Below, in pieces: positions 1 through 7,683 of a DNA stretch of 13,005 nucleotides. Positions within the stretch are counted from its first letter, which is position 1, and the number at the start of each line of letters is the position of its first letter. Both the position numbers and the translations under genes were made by a program. The stretch lies in the NCBI GenBank assembly GCA_041690035.1, contig JBDNFC010000017.1, positions 1-13,005 of the forward strand, written 5' to 3'. This DNA comes from CALSPH01 sp041690035. GTDB lineage: Bacteria; Bacteroidota; Bacteroidia; NS11-12g; UBA955. A model generated the notes under the pieces. That model was not told the origin of the DNA. It saw nothing but the letters and a program-made list of their open reading frames with translations, and did not search any database.

Positions 1-267
1 GGTGATGTATTGGGCTTGAGCAGTATTGCTATGAATGTTTAAACCAAAGTTTAGTTGTGATTTTCTAATCATTCCCATGCCACCTGGATTAATACTTGCC
101 GAAATTACATCACCACCAACAGCTCCAAATGCATTTGCAGAACCTAATGATTTGGTGCTACCTCCAATGCCTTGATTAAAATATCTAAATGCCTCTGTAT
201 TACCCTGAGCAGAAACTAAATTTAAAATAGAAAAAAGTACAGCAAAGCACCAAGACTTCTTATACAT
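1..267 (-). CDS. Outer-membrane beta-barrel protein, OmpP1/FadL-like (partial, N-terminal 89 residues)
   Basis: The reading frame starts at the ATG at 267 and is open to the left edge of the window, so only the first 89 residues are seen. They begin with a signal peptide (MYKKSW, a hydrophobic stretch, then LVSAQG, with likely cleavage after SA). Next comes a segment resembling the N-terminus of Bacteroidetes OmpP1/FadL-type barrels: RYFNQG, then GGSTKSLGSANAFGAVGGD, then SINPGGMGMIRKSQLNFGL. Family members usually carry an SxNPAG motif where this one has SINPGG. Such proteins sit in the outer membrane, and some are hydrophobic-compound channels; the substrate here cannot be told. It lies 12 nt downstream of the lipoprotein gene at 280-1191 on the same strand, so the two are probably co-transcribed. 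Family assignment is by pattern recall on a short fragment and is moderate; the signal peptide and frame are solid. Confidence 0.7.
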   Translation of the reverse strand, partial: MYKKSWCFAVLFSILNLVSAQGNTEAFRYFNQGIGGSTKSLGSANAFGAVGGDVISASINPGGMGMIRKSQLNFGLNIHSNTAQAQYIT

Positions 268-279
268 TATTAAATTCAA

Positions 280-1191
280 CTACCTTTTAGTACTGCCTTG
301 ATGTCCGCCACCACCATTATTGCCCGAACTGCGTTGCGCCCTATTATTGGCATCAAAACCGCCACGAGTTCCAGTATTGGAGCTATTCGTATTGCCGCGT
401 TCAAAAGTGGTATTCCCTTTATTGTTTCCATAATTTATAGTGCTACCAGGATTGTAGGTGTTTTGCTCGATAATTCGTTCTCTAGGGTTCGTAGTTGCTA
501 CATTATTAAAGGTGCTAAAAAATGGATTATTGTTGTTGCCAAATTGGTTTGGATTGTAAAAATAAGGATTGTAAAAATAAGGATTAAAGCTACTATATTG
601 CATCATCCAAGGGTCGTAATAACCGTTTAATAAACTAAAACTAAACATATATGGATTATAGGTAAAAAATGGCGAATTAATGTTCTGCATCATTTGATAC
701 TGCATCCAAGGATCGTTGTATCCACTTTGCCAAGGATTACAATTTATGTTATTACCAAACATTGGATTAAAACCATTGCCAAAAGACATTCCGAAATGGG
801 GATTTGAAAACCTTTGACCTTGAAAATTATTGTGGCTAAAATTGTTCATATTACTGTTGCCACAGCCTGTATTACAATTTCCAGTTAAAAAAAAGCCATT
901 GCCAGTTCTGTTAAATCTTTCAGCGTAGCTAGTGGCAGGCATATAATCATAACGGCCATTATTATTGGCAGACTGCTTGCCCATTTCATAAGATTTTCCT
1001 TCGGACAACTGTGCTCTATTTCTTGCTATTTCGTCTAAGCGAGCTTCACTTTTTAAATCTTTAGCCGTTGCATAAATCGGGTCTTGAGATGCATCAGAAC
1101 TTATTGATTTAATTGTTGTACATGAAACCACAAGGCTGCTTGCAAAACAAACAAAAATTAAATCTTTGAATATTGAATTTATCTTTCTCAT
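280..1191 (-). CDS. Asn/Gly/aromatic-rich low-complexity lipoprotein, function unknown
   Basis: 303 residues from the ATG at 1191. An in-frame ATG at 1275 would add 28 residues, but it would overlap the start of proS and the probable promoter and would bury the signal peptide, so 1191 is preferred. The N-terminus MRKINSIFKDLIFVCF...LVVSC is a type II signal with the lipobox Cys at 24, predicting an outer-membrane lipoprotein. Residues 25-90 are charged and probably helical. From about 92 to the end the chain is low complexity: Asn, Gly, Phe, Tyr, Pro and Met dominate. There are repeated motifs YNDPWMQYQMMQ and YYDPWMMQY (about 158-199), a duplicated NPYFY (about 203-212), and a Gly/Asn/Arg-rich tail ending GGGGHQGSTKR. 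I recognise no domain. It is probably the first gene of a unit with the barrel gene at 1-267 and may be a surface or structural partner of it, but that is inference. Confidence 0.8.
   Translation of the reverse strand: MRKINSIFKDLIFVCFASSLVVSCTTIKSISSDASQDPIYATAKDLKSEARLDEIARNRAQLSEGKSYEMGKQSANNNGRYDYMPATSYAERFNRTGNGFFLTGNCNTGCGNSNMNNFSHNNFQGQRFSNPHFGMSFGNGFNPMFGNNINCNPWQSGYNDPWMQYQMMQNINSPFFTYNPYMFSFSLLNGYYDPWMMQYSSFNPYFYNPYFYNPNQFGNNNNPFFSTFNNVATTNPRERIIEQNTYNPGSTINYGNNKGNTTFERGNTNSSNTGTRGGFDANNRAQRSSGNNGGGGHQGSTKR
551..586. repeat. Short in-frame tandem repeat, 15-bp unit, 2.4 copies
   Basis: The unit GGATTGTAAAAATAA occurs exactly at 551-565 and 566-580, followed by a 6-nt partial copy. 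Because 15 is a multiple of three, it encodes a repeated NPYFY in the minus-strand lipoprotein without breaking the frame. Exact nucleotide identity suggests recent slippage or selection against drift, though two copies is little evidence. Confidence 0.85.
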
Positions 1192-1214
1192 ATTATACTG
1201 TATTATTGCAAGGG

Positions 1215-1246
1215 TAAAAGTACAAAAAATATTCCAATTTTCAAAA
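1215..1246 (-). promoter_or_regulatory. Probable Bacteroidetes-type promoter for the lipoprotein/barrel unit
   Basis: On the minus strand TTTTG (1246-1242) is followed after 19 nt by TACTTTTA (1222-1215). This is one mismatch from the Bacteroidetes -7 consensus TAnnTTTG, at the usual spacing from a TTTG-like -33 element. It would give a leader of about 20 nt before the ATG at 1191. The -33 element almost touches the proS start codon (1248), so the two divergent genes share 56 nt of control DNA. I find no equally good promoter for proS in this gap. Confidence 0.5.
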
Positions 1247-1247
1247 A

Positions 1248-2726
1248 ATGGCAAAAGAAAAAATTTCAAGGGCACAAGATTACTCTGCTTGGTACAACAA
1301 TTTGGTGAAAGATGCTGATTTAGCTGAACACTCGGCTGTAAAAGGCTGTATGATTATTAAACCTTATGGATATGCCATTTGGGAAAAAATGCAGGCAGAA
1401 CTAGATTGGAGATTTAAAAAAACAGGACATCAAAATGCATATTTTCCTCTTTTTGTACCTAAAAGTTTATTTGAGGCAGAAGAAAAAAATGCAGAAGGAT
1501 TTGCTAAAGAATGCGCTGTAGTTACTCATTATAGGTTAAAAACCAATCCAGATCAACCAGGTAAACTAATGGTAGACCCTGATGCGAAATTGGAAGAGGA
1601 ATTAATTGTTAGACCTACTTCTGAGGCAATTATTTGGAGCACATATAAAAATTGGATACAAAGTTATAGAGACCTTCCGATACTTATCAATCAATGGGCA
1701 AATGTAGTGAGGTGGGAAATGCGCACACGTTTATTTTTGAGGACAGCAGAGTTTTTATGGCAAGAGGGGCATACTGCTCATGCTACAAAAGAAGAAGCCA
1801 TTGCTGAAACAAAACAAATGCTAGATGTATATTCAGACTTTGCAGAAAATATTATGGCTGTGCCAGTAATAAAAGGAGTAAAAACTGCCAATGAACGGTT
1901 TGCAGGCGCAGAAGATACATACTGCATAGAAGGGTTAATGCAAGATGGCAAGGCTCTTCAAATGGGCACATCGCACTTTTTAGGACAAAATTTCGCAAAG
2001 GCTTTTGATGTAAAATTTTTAAATAAAGAAAATAAATTAATTCACGTCTGGGCTACAAGTTGGGGTGTAAGCACCCGATTAATGGGTGCATTAATTATGA
2101 TGCATAGTGATGATGAAGGCTTAGTATTACCGCCAAAACTCGCTCCATTCCAAGTGGTAATTATTCCAATTTATAAATCTGATGAAGAAAAAGAATTGGT
2201 TATTGCAAAAGGAAACGAAATACTTGAAGCATTGACGCAAGCCAATATTTCTGCAAAATTTGATAGCAGAGATACACACAAACCAGGCTACAAATTTGCA
2301 GAGTATGAATTAAAAGGTGTGCCAATCAGAATTGCATTAGGTCCAAGAGATTTGGCTAATAATCAAATAGAGGTTACTAGAAGGGATGAAAAAACCAAAG
2401 AAATTGTTGATGCAGATATGGCGATTGCATATATATATCAAATGCTAGAAAAAATACAAGAAAATTTATATCAACGTGCCCTAAAATTTAGGAATGAGAA
2501 AATAATTGAAGTAAATAGCTGGGAAGAATTTAACCAAGCCTTAGATAATGGAGGCGGTTTTATTTCGGCACATTGGGATGGCAGCCCCGAAACAGAAACT
2601 AAAATTAAGGAGCTATCCAAAGCAACTATTCGCTGTATTCCTTTAGAAAACAATTCACAAAAAGGCACGTGCGTTTTTTCTGGCAATCCCAGCATTGAGC
2701 GGGTTTTGTTTGCTAGGGCTTATTAA
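1248..2726 (+). CDS. proS: Prolyl-tRNA synthetase (short, archaeal/eukaryotic-like type)
   Basis: Charges tRNA-Pro with proline in the cytoplasm (EC 6.1.1.15). The 492-residue protein matches the shorter class II ProRS form without the bacterial editing insertion. Visible parts in order: N-terminal YNNLVKDADLAE; catalytic core with RPTSEAIIW (122-130), the motif 2 region RTAEFLWQEGHTAHA (165-179), TSHFLGQNFA (241-250) and the motif 3 region GVSTRLMGALIMMHSDDE (273-290); an anticodon-binding domain from about 300 to 400; and a C-terminal extension ending in Tyr (FARAY). In related enzymes the extension binds zinc through two Cys pairs. Here the first pair is replaced (AHWDGSPE) and only one Cys of the second remains (GTCVFSG), so the zinc site looks lost, which I believe is common in Bacteroidetes. 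No Shine-Dalgarno is seen; an A-run precedes the start. The gene stands alone, divergent from the lipoprotein unit. Confidence 0.97.
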   Translation: MAKEKISRAQDYSAWYNNLVKDADLAEHSAVKGCMIIKPYGYAIWEKMQAELDWRFKKTGHQNAYFPLFVPKSLFEAEEKNAEGFAKECAVVTHYRLKTNPDQPGKLMVDPDAKLEEELIVRPTSEAIIWSTYKNWIQSYRDLPILINQWANVVRWEMRTRLFLRTAEFLWQEGHTAHATKEEAIAETKQMLDVYSDFAENIMAVPVIKGVKTANERFAGAEDTYCIEGLMQDGKALQMGTSHFLGQNFAKAFDVKFLNKENKLIHVWATSWGVSTRLMGALIMMHSDDEGLVLPPKLAPFQVVIIPIYKSDEEKELVIAKGNEILEALTQANISAKFDSRDTHKPGYKFAEYELKGVPIRIALGPRDLANNQIEVTRRDEKTKEIVDADMAIAYIYQMLEKIQENLYQRALKFRNEKIIEVNSWEEFNQALDNGGGFISAHWDGSPETETKIKELSKATIRCIPLENNSQKGTCVFSGNPSIERVLFARAY

Positions 2727-2800
2727 TTAAATAAAGCGAAATAAATTTTGCATTATTATCAAATAAATGCTCTATCCGAGCGTTGTAAGACTTAATTAAT

Positions 2801-5182
2801 ATGATTTTAATAAAAAACAGCCGAATATTAATTACATTAATTATAATCTTAATGACAAATAAGATTAATGCACAGATGAACATTTCAGGTATTGTTCAAG
2901 ATACTTTTACAGGCGAAAAAATTGTAGCAGCCTTTATTTTTCAAAATGACAAAGCAGTCGTGAGTTATACCAACAATTACGGTTTTTTTACACTAAGTGC
3001 TTTAAAAGACACCGTAACAATAACGGTAAATGCACCCGGTTATCAGAAAAAAATATTTGTGATTAATAAAAACACTCCATTGCCATTGACTGTTTACTTA
3101 AATAACGTTAAAGAGATTAAGGGTGTAATTATTAAAGGTAAAACAGGAGATGCTCCTATCAATAGTTCACAAATGAGTACCGTGAGCATACCAATAAATC
3201 AAATAAAATTATTGCCGCGTTTTTTTGGTGAAACAGATGTGCTAAAGGCTTTACAGCTAATGCCTGGGATAAAAGGAGGAGCAGAAGGCAGCACTGGCCT
3301 ATATGTTAGAGGCGGGGGGCCAGATCAAAACTTAATGCTATTAGACGGCACACCTCTGTATAATGTTAATCACTTATTTGGCTTTTTTTCCGTTTTTAAT
3401 GCTGATGCGATTAATAATGTGTCAGTTTTAAAAGGGGGATTTCCAGCTAGATTTGGTGGCAGATTGAGCAGTATTGTAGATATAACGATGAAGGATGGAA
3501 ATATGCAAAAACTAGGTATTGAAGGCAGCATTGGCGCATTGGCAAGTAAACTATTAATAGAAGGGCCGATACTAAAAAATAAAGCTTCTTTTATGATTAC
3601 TGGAAGAAGAACTTACATAGATGCACTTTATGGGGGGCTTATTAATAGCGTTCAACCACAAGGAAGAAGAACCACAACTGGCTACTTCTTCTATGACCTA
3701 AATGGCAAAATTAATTATACCTTAAATAAAAAAAACAGACTCTACCTAAGTTATTACGGGGGAGAAGACAAATATTACAGCAAGCAAAAACCTTACAGTT
3801 ACTTATACAATGGATATTTAATAAAAAACGAAAGTGACGAGGGGCAAAAATGGGGCAATCAGCTTTTAGCTTTGCGTTGGAACAAAATTTTAGGCAACAA
3901 TGCATTTTTAAACACCCAGTTATCATACACCAAATATAGATTCAACAACTATGCAAGCTCTTTTGCAGGCGAAGAAACAGATACTGGTGCAATTACCAAT
4001 AAAAATGGCTTTTCTTTTTTAAGCAGCATCAGAGATATTAATTTAAAATCTGACCTTGAAATTTCAAAAAACAAGCACAATATAAAAATTGGAGGATTGG
4101 CTATTCTCCACCAATTTATCCCTGGTGCAACAAGCATATTATTCGAAAAAACAGGTGAAAGAACTATAGATACAACAATAGGCGATACTAAAGTGGCTAG
4201 CATAGAATTATCAGCCTACATAGAAGATGACCTAGATTTTAGTGATAAATGGAAATTTAATTATGGCTTACATTTTAATTATTACAACTATAAGGGCAAA
4301 TCTTTTTTTAGTCCACAACCACGTATTGCCTCAAGATATATGGTAAACAAAAGTCTTTCAATTAAAGGCTCTTATGCAAGAATGCGGCAAAATATTCATT
4401 TATTGGCCAACAATACCATTGGTTTGCCAAATGATTTATGGGTGCCAGCCACAAAAAATATTAAGCCAATGAATGCTGACCAAGTAGCATTGGGTTTTGT
4501 AAAAAACTTGAGCAGAATGTTTGAACTGACCGTAGAAGGCTACTATAAAAAAATGCAAAATATTATAGAGTATAAAGATGGAGCCTCCTACCTTAATTCA
4601 CTTAATGGATGGGAAAGCAAAGTATTGCAAGGCAAAGGATGGGCTTATGGCGCAGAGGTGCTTTTTCAAAAAAGATTAGGAGAATTTACAGGCTGGGTAG
4701 GATACACGCTAAGCTATACTACCAGAAATGTGCCTGGGATTAACAATAATCAAACATTTTATTATAAATATGACAGCAGACACGATTTTTCTTTGGTGCT
4801 AAATTATGAGGAAAGTAAAAAATATACTTATGGATTAGTTTGGGTATTTAGAACCGGCAATGCTACTACATTGCCTACAGGAGCATACCCTATGGCAGAC
4901 GACCCAGACAGGCAATTTTTTGGAAATCCCCAAACTGCATTATCATATAATGGCCGAAATAATTTTAGATTTGCAGATTACCACAGATTGGATTTAAGTT
5001 TCACTAAGCATTATAAAAAAAATTGGGGCATTATAGATCTTAATATTAGCATCTACAACACTTACAGTCGTATTAACCCATTCTACTATAGAATTCAAAC
5101 AGATAATCAAGGCAATAAACAGATTTTTAGGGTTGGACTTTTTCCTATTTTACCTAGCATCAATTTAGGTTTTAAATTTTAA
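2801..5182 (+). CDS. TonB-dependent outer-membrane receptor with carboxypeptidase-regulatory-like N-terminal domain
   Basis: 793 residues. Energised outer-membrane transporter for an unknown ligand. A signal peptide (hydrophobic 10-20, cleavage near NAQ at 23-25) is followed by a carboxypeptidase-D-regulatory-like beta-sandwich (about 27-101, with ISGIVQDTFTGE and YTNNYGFFTLSAL). The plug domain spans about 120-232, with LQLMPGIKGG, GLYVRGGGPDQN, LLDGTPLYN and FPARFGGRLSSIVDI. A beta-barrel follows, ending in the aromatic LGFKF typical of barrel C-termini. It is shorter than SusC-type receptors (about 1000 residues) and is followed not by SusD but by a DUF4249 lipoprotein. I have seen the DUF4249 arrangement with receptors of this type across Bacteroidetes. 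The stop is 4 nt before the next ATG, so the pair is almost certainly co-transcribed. The substrate cannot be told from sequence; no riboswitch or Fur-like site is evident in the 74-nt upstream gap. Confidence 0.93.
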   Translation: MILIKNSRILITLIIILMTNKINAQMNISGIVQDTFTGEKIVAAFIFQNDKAVVSYTNNYGFFTLSALKDTVTITVNAPGYQKKIFVINKNTPLPLTVYLNNVKEIKGVIIKGKTGDAPINSSQMSTVSIPINQIKLLPRFFGETDVLKALQLMPGIKGGAEGSTGLYVRGGGPDQNLMLLDGTPLYNVNHLFGFFSVFNADAINNVSVLKGGFPARFGGRLSSIVDITMKDGNMQKLGIEGSIGALASKLLIEGPILKNKASFMITGRRTYIDALYGGLINSVQPQGRRTTTGYFFYDLNGKINYTLNKKNRLYLSYYGGEDKYYSKQKPYSYLYNGYLIKNESDEGQKWGNQLLALRWNKILGNNAFLNTQLSYTKYRFNNYASSFAGEETDTGAITNKNGFSFLSSIRDINLKSDLEISKNKHNIKIGGLAILHQFIPGATSILFEKTGERTIDTTIGDTKVASIELSAYIEDDLDFSDKWKFNYGLHFNYYNYKGKSFFSPQPRIASRYMVNKSLSIKGSYARMRQNIHLLANNTIGLPNDLWVPATKNIKPMNADQVALGFVKNLSRMFELTVEGYYKKMQNIIEYKDGASYLNSLNGWESKVLQGKGWAYGAEVLFQKRLGEFTGWVGYTLSYTTRNVPGINNNQTFYYKYDSRHDFSLVLNYEESKKYTYGLVWVFRTGNATTLPTGAYPMADDPDRQFFGNPQTALSYNGRNNFRFADYHRLDLSFTKHYKKNWGIIDLNISIYNTYSRINPFYYRIQTDNQGNKQIFRVGLFPILPSINLGFKF

Positions 5183-5186
5183 TATT

Positions 5187-6149
5187 ATGAATAAAAAATA
5201 TTTTCACTATCACTTATTAATTATTATTGTGATGATTTCGTGTTCAAAAATTCAAAAAGTTGAAGACTTCCCCAAGCACGACAGTAAACTGGTTTCTAAT
5301 TGCATTTTCTCCGATTCTGCTGCTTTCCAAATGAGTTTTAGCAGAAGCTTGTCTCCACTAGACAATGCAGCTTTCAGATCATTGAGCAATCCAAATGCTT
5401 ATGCCCTTATTTTTAAAGATGGCATTTTATTTGATTCTCTTTATTATGACCCAAATTATAAAACCAACCCAAATAATGGTTATGCTCAGCCATATAGAAA
5501 TCCTTTTTTTCCTAACCCAACCCCTGGATCTTTCTATGAATTAAGAACTTATTATCCAGGATACCCTACATTAACTGCTAGTGAATATTTGCCAATGCCA
5601 GGGAGTGCTGATATAAAAGATGTGCAGACCATTGTAGAATCTAGTTTTGAATTTAGCGATCAGTTTTCTAAAAAGTATTCTATTAGTTTCTCAAAAAATA
5701 TTACACTAACCTTAAAAGATGAGGGTAATGGCAAAGATTTTTACTACTTGGAATTTACAAATATATTTGACTCCTTTACCGCAAATGCAGAAAAATATGG
5801 ATATATAAGCAGTATCGAAAGCAGAGATATTTATAATGATATTACTGTTTTAAATAATGGCGAAAACATTATTTTTGTCACAGAAAATGCCGATGCGCAA
5901 ACTTTTAAAACCATTAATTTAACATTAAAGGGAATAGGGGTTTTTAGGGAACCAAAGCCACTATTGCACTATAAACTAATTATAAAAAGATGTGGCAAAA
6001 ATGCTTTTAATTATTTGCGAAGCACCTCAATAGCAAGACTAAATGAAAACGACCCCTTTGCAGAGCCCACCCCCACTTGGAACAATATTAAGAATGGATT
6101 TGGTGTTTTTGGCGGGTACAGCTATAATTCACAGATTTTTATTTTCTAA
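5187..6149 (+). CDS. DUF4249-type outer-membrane lipoprotein
   Basis: 320 residues with a type II signal peptide (MNKKYFHYHLLIIIVMISC, lipobox Cys19), so probably anchored in the outer membrane. The mature part follows the DUF4249 pattern: an early KLVSNCIFSDSAAFQMSFSRSLSPLDNA strand region (about 36-62), an inserted-domain-like strand with ALIFKDG, a FYELRTYYPGYPTLTASEYLPMP segment typical of the family (about 115-138), then beta-rich sequence to the end. It begins 4 nt after the TonB-dependent receptor stop, which suggests translational coupling and a role as accessory lipoprotein to that receptor. The molecular function of DUF4249 proteins is not established as far as I know. The assignment rests on pattern and on the receptor context, not on a search. 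Confidence 0.82.
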   Translation: MNKKYFHYHLLIIIVMISCSKIQKVEDFPKHDSKLVSNCIFSDSAAFQMSFSRSLSPLDNAAFRSLSNPNAYALIFKDGILFDSLYYDPNYKTNPNNGYAQPYRNPFFPNPTPGSFYELRTYYPGYPTLTASEYLPMPGSADIKDVQTIVESSFEFSDQFSKKYSISFSKNITLTLKDEGNGKDFYYLEFTNIFDSFTANAEKYGYISSIESRDIYNDITVLNNGENIIFVTENADAQTFKTINLTLKGIGVFREPKPLLHYKLIIKRCGKNAFNYLRSTSIARLNENDPFAEPTPTWNNIKNGFGVFGGYSYNSQIFIF

Positions 6150-6196
6150 GAATTGTAAAAATCAAGTAATTTTACCTAATGATTAAATAAATAAGC

Positions 6197-6228
6197 AAAA
6201 TATTAGTATTTTTGCCTAATATTTTTTT
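6197..6228 (+). terminator. AU-rich hairpin followed by T-run; possible terminator of the receptor/DUF4249 unit
   Basis: AAAATATTAG (6197-6206) and CTAATATTTT (6216-6225) form a perfect 10-bp inverted repeat around a 9-nt loop; the T-run continues to 6228. It lies 47 nt after the DUF4249 stop. The stem has only one G-C pair, so it would be a weak intrinsic terminator. The loop contains the -7 box proposed for gatB, so the symmetry may instead serve regulation or be chance in AT-rich DNA. Confidence 0.4.
6207..6214 (+). promoter_or_regulatory. Probable -7 promoter element for gatB
   Basis: TATTTTTG matches the Bacteroidetes -7 consensus TAnnTTTG exactly and sits 22 nt before the gatB ATG, allowing a short leader. 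No convincing TTTG -33 element lies about 19 nt upstream, so strength is uncertain. Confidence 0.45.
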
Positions 6229-6236
6229 AGAAAAGA

Positions 6237-7682
6237 ATGAGTCAGGAGCAAAAATATGAATTGGTAGTGGGTTTAGAAATACATGCACAATTGCAAACTG
6301 CGTCTAAAGCATTTTGCAGTGATGAAACCACCTTTGGTGCTTTGCCCAATACACAAGTTAGCGCTATTAGCCTCGGGCATCCCGGAACATTGCCTGTTCA
6401 AAACAAAAAAGTAATAGAACATGCCATTATGCTTGGATTGGCTCTAAAATGCACAATAACAGAGGAAAACCAATACGCCAGAAAAAATTATTTTTATGCA
6501 GATTTGCCAAAAGGCTACCAAATAACACAAGATAAAACACCTATTTGCACAGCAGGTTTTGTAGAAATAAATACAGCACAAAATGAAAATATTAAAATTC
6601 CTTTAATCAGAATTCACATAGAAGAAGATAGCGGAAAAAGTATGCACGACCAAGATTTAGAGGACTCACTAATAGATTACAATAGGGCTGGAATGCCTTT
6701 GGTAGAAATAGTTACTGAGCCAGCAATTAGAACACCCGAAGAGGCATACTTATTTATATCAGAAGTTAGAAAGCTCGTTCGTCATTTAGATATTTGTGAT
6801 GGCAATATGGAAGAAGGCAGCTTGCGTTGCGATGCAAATGTTTCTATAAGACCGTTTGGCAGCAATATTTTTGGCACAAAGGTTGAAGTAAAAAATATGA
6901 ATTCTATGAGTAATGTAAAACGTGCTATCTCATTTGAATATCAGAGACAAGTAACAATGATAGAAGCAGGCCAATTTTTTGAAAGCGAAACCCGTGGTTT
7001 TAACCCTTTGGATGGAAGCACTTTTAGCATGCGTGCCAAAGAATTGGTAAAAGATTATCGCTATTTTCCAGAACCTGACTTGCCTCCTTTTATAGTAGAC
7101 AAGGCATGGCAAGAAAGTATTAAAGCTATCATGCCAATGTTGCCGCGGGAACTAGAAACATTGATGCAAGAAAAAATGGAATTGCCAAAACAAGACAGCC
7201 TTGTATTGAGTGAAGACAAACAATTGTCCAACTATTTTTTAGCAATAACAGAGCATACCAAACAATATAAAGCAGCTGCCAATTGGGTTTTAGGTGTTGT
7301 AAAAAACTTCTTAAATGAAAAAGCAATACATATTAATCAATTTAATATTGATGCCAAAAGAATGGCAGAATTAATAGACCTTGTTGCAGAAGAAAAAATC
7401 AGCAATACTGCCGCTGCTCAAACTGTTTTTCCAGAAATGGCGGTTTCAAAAGATTCACCATTAGAAATTGCTACAAGGCTAAATGTTATACAAAATAAAG
7501 ATGAGGGTTTTATAGGCGAACTAGTAGACAATGTGCTAAACCTATACCCCGAAAAAGTAATAGAATATAAAGCAGGAAAAACCAACCTATTGGGCTTGTT
7601 TGTAGGCGAGGTTATGAAAGCCTCTAAAGGTAAAGCAGATCCAAAAATTGTAAATACAGAAATTATCAAAAAACTTAAATAA
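6237..7682 (+). CDS. gatB: Aspartyl/glutamyl-tRNA amidotransferase subunit B
   Basis: Subunit of GatCAB, which converts misacylated Asp-tRNA-Asn or Glu-tRNA-Gln to the amide form using ammonia from GatA (EC 6.3.5.-); cytoplasmic. At 481 residues it is full length. Family signatures: VVGLEIHAQL (10-19), YFYADLPKGYQITQ (85-98), HIEEDSGKSMHD (127-138), DYNRAGMPLVEIVTEP (147-162), MEEGSLRCDANVSIRP (191-206) and VEVKNMNSM (216-224). A helical C-terminal YqeY-like tail follows from about 330 and ends GKADPKIVNTEIIKKLK. The Cys cluster many GatB proteins carry near residue 27 is reduced to one Cys (FCSDETTFG), so a zinc site there seems absent. gatA and gatC are not adjacent. The stop is followed after 1 nt by the start of the TlpA-like gene, so the two are probably translated from one message. 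Confidence 0.97.
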   Translation: MSQEQKYELVVGLEIHAQLQTASKAFCSDETTFGALPNTQVSAISLGHPGTLPVQNKKVIEHAIMLGLALKCTITEENQYARKNYFYADLPKGYQITQDKTPICTAGFVEINTAQNENIKIPLIRIHIEEDSGKSMHDQDLEDSLIDYNRAGMPLVEIVTEPAIRTPEEAYLFISEVRKLVRHLDICDGNMEEGSLRCDANVSIRPFGSNIFGTKVEVKNMNSMSNVKRAISFEYQRQVTMIEAGQFFESETRGFNPLDGSTFSMRAKELVKDYRYFPEPDLPPFIVDKAWQESIKAIMPMLPRELETLMQEKMELPKQDSLVLSEDKQLSNYFLAITEHTKQYKAAANWVLGVVKNFLNEKAIHINQFNIDAKRMAELIDLVAEEKISNTAAAQTVFPEMAVSKDSPLEIATRLNVIQNKDEGFIGELVDNVLNLYPEKVIEYKAGKTNLLGLFVGEVMKASKGKADPKIVNTEIIKKLK

Positions 7683-7683
7683 A

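Noticed and set aside
298..630. Plus-strand 110-residue open frame
   Set aside because: Antisense shadow of the Asn/Gly-rich lipoprotein gene; repetitive Ile/Val/Arg content reflects the reverse complement of its low-complexity codons.
1192..1275. Longer start for the lipoprotein at 1275
   Set aside because: It would add 28 residues overlapping the proS start and promoter and would place the lipobox signal internally; the ATG at 1191 gives a proper type II signal peptide.
2730..2752. Possible promoter TAAATTTTG before the first TonB receptor
   Set aside because: The TA and TTTG are one base too far apart and no TTTG lies at the right distance upstream.
2727..2800. Searched for a riboswitch or metal-regulator site ahead of the first TonB receptor
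   Set aside because: No conserved aptamer blocks or long dyad seen in the 74-nt gap.
6155..6175. GTAAAA/TTTTAC inverted repeat after the DUF4249 gene
   Set aside because: Only 6 bp with a 9-nt loop and no T-run; expected by chance in this AT-rich gap.
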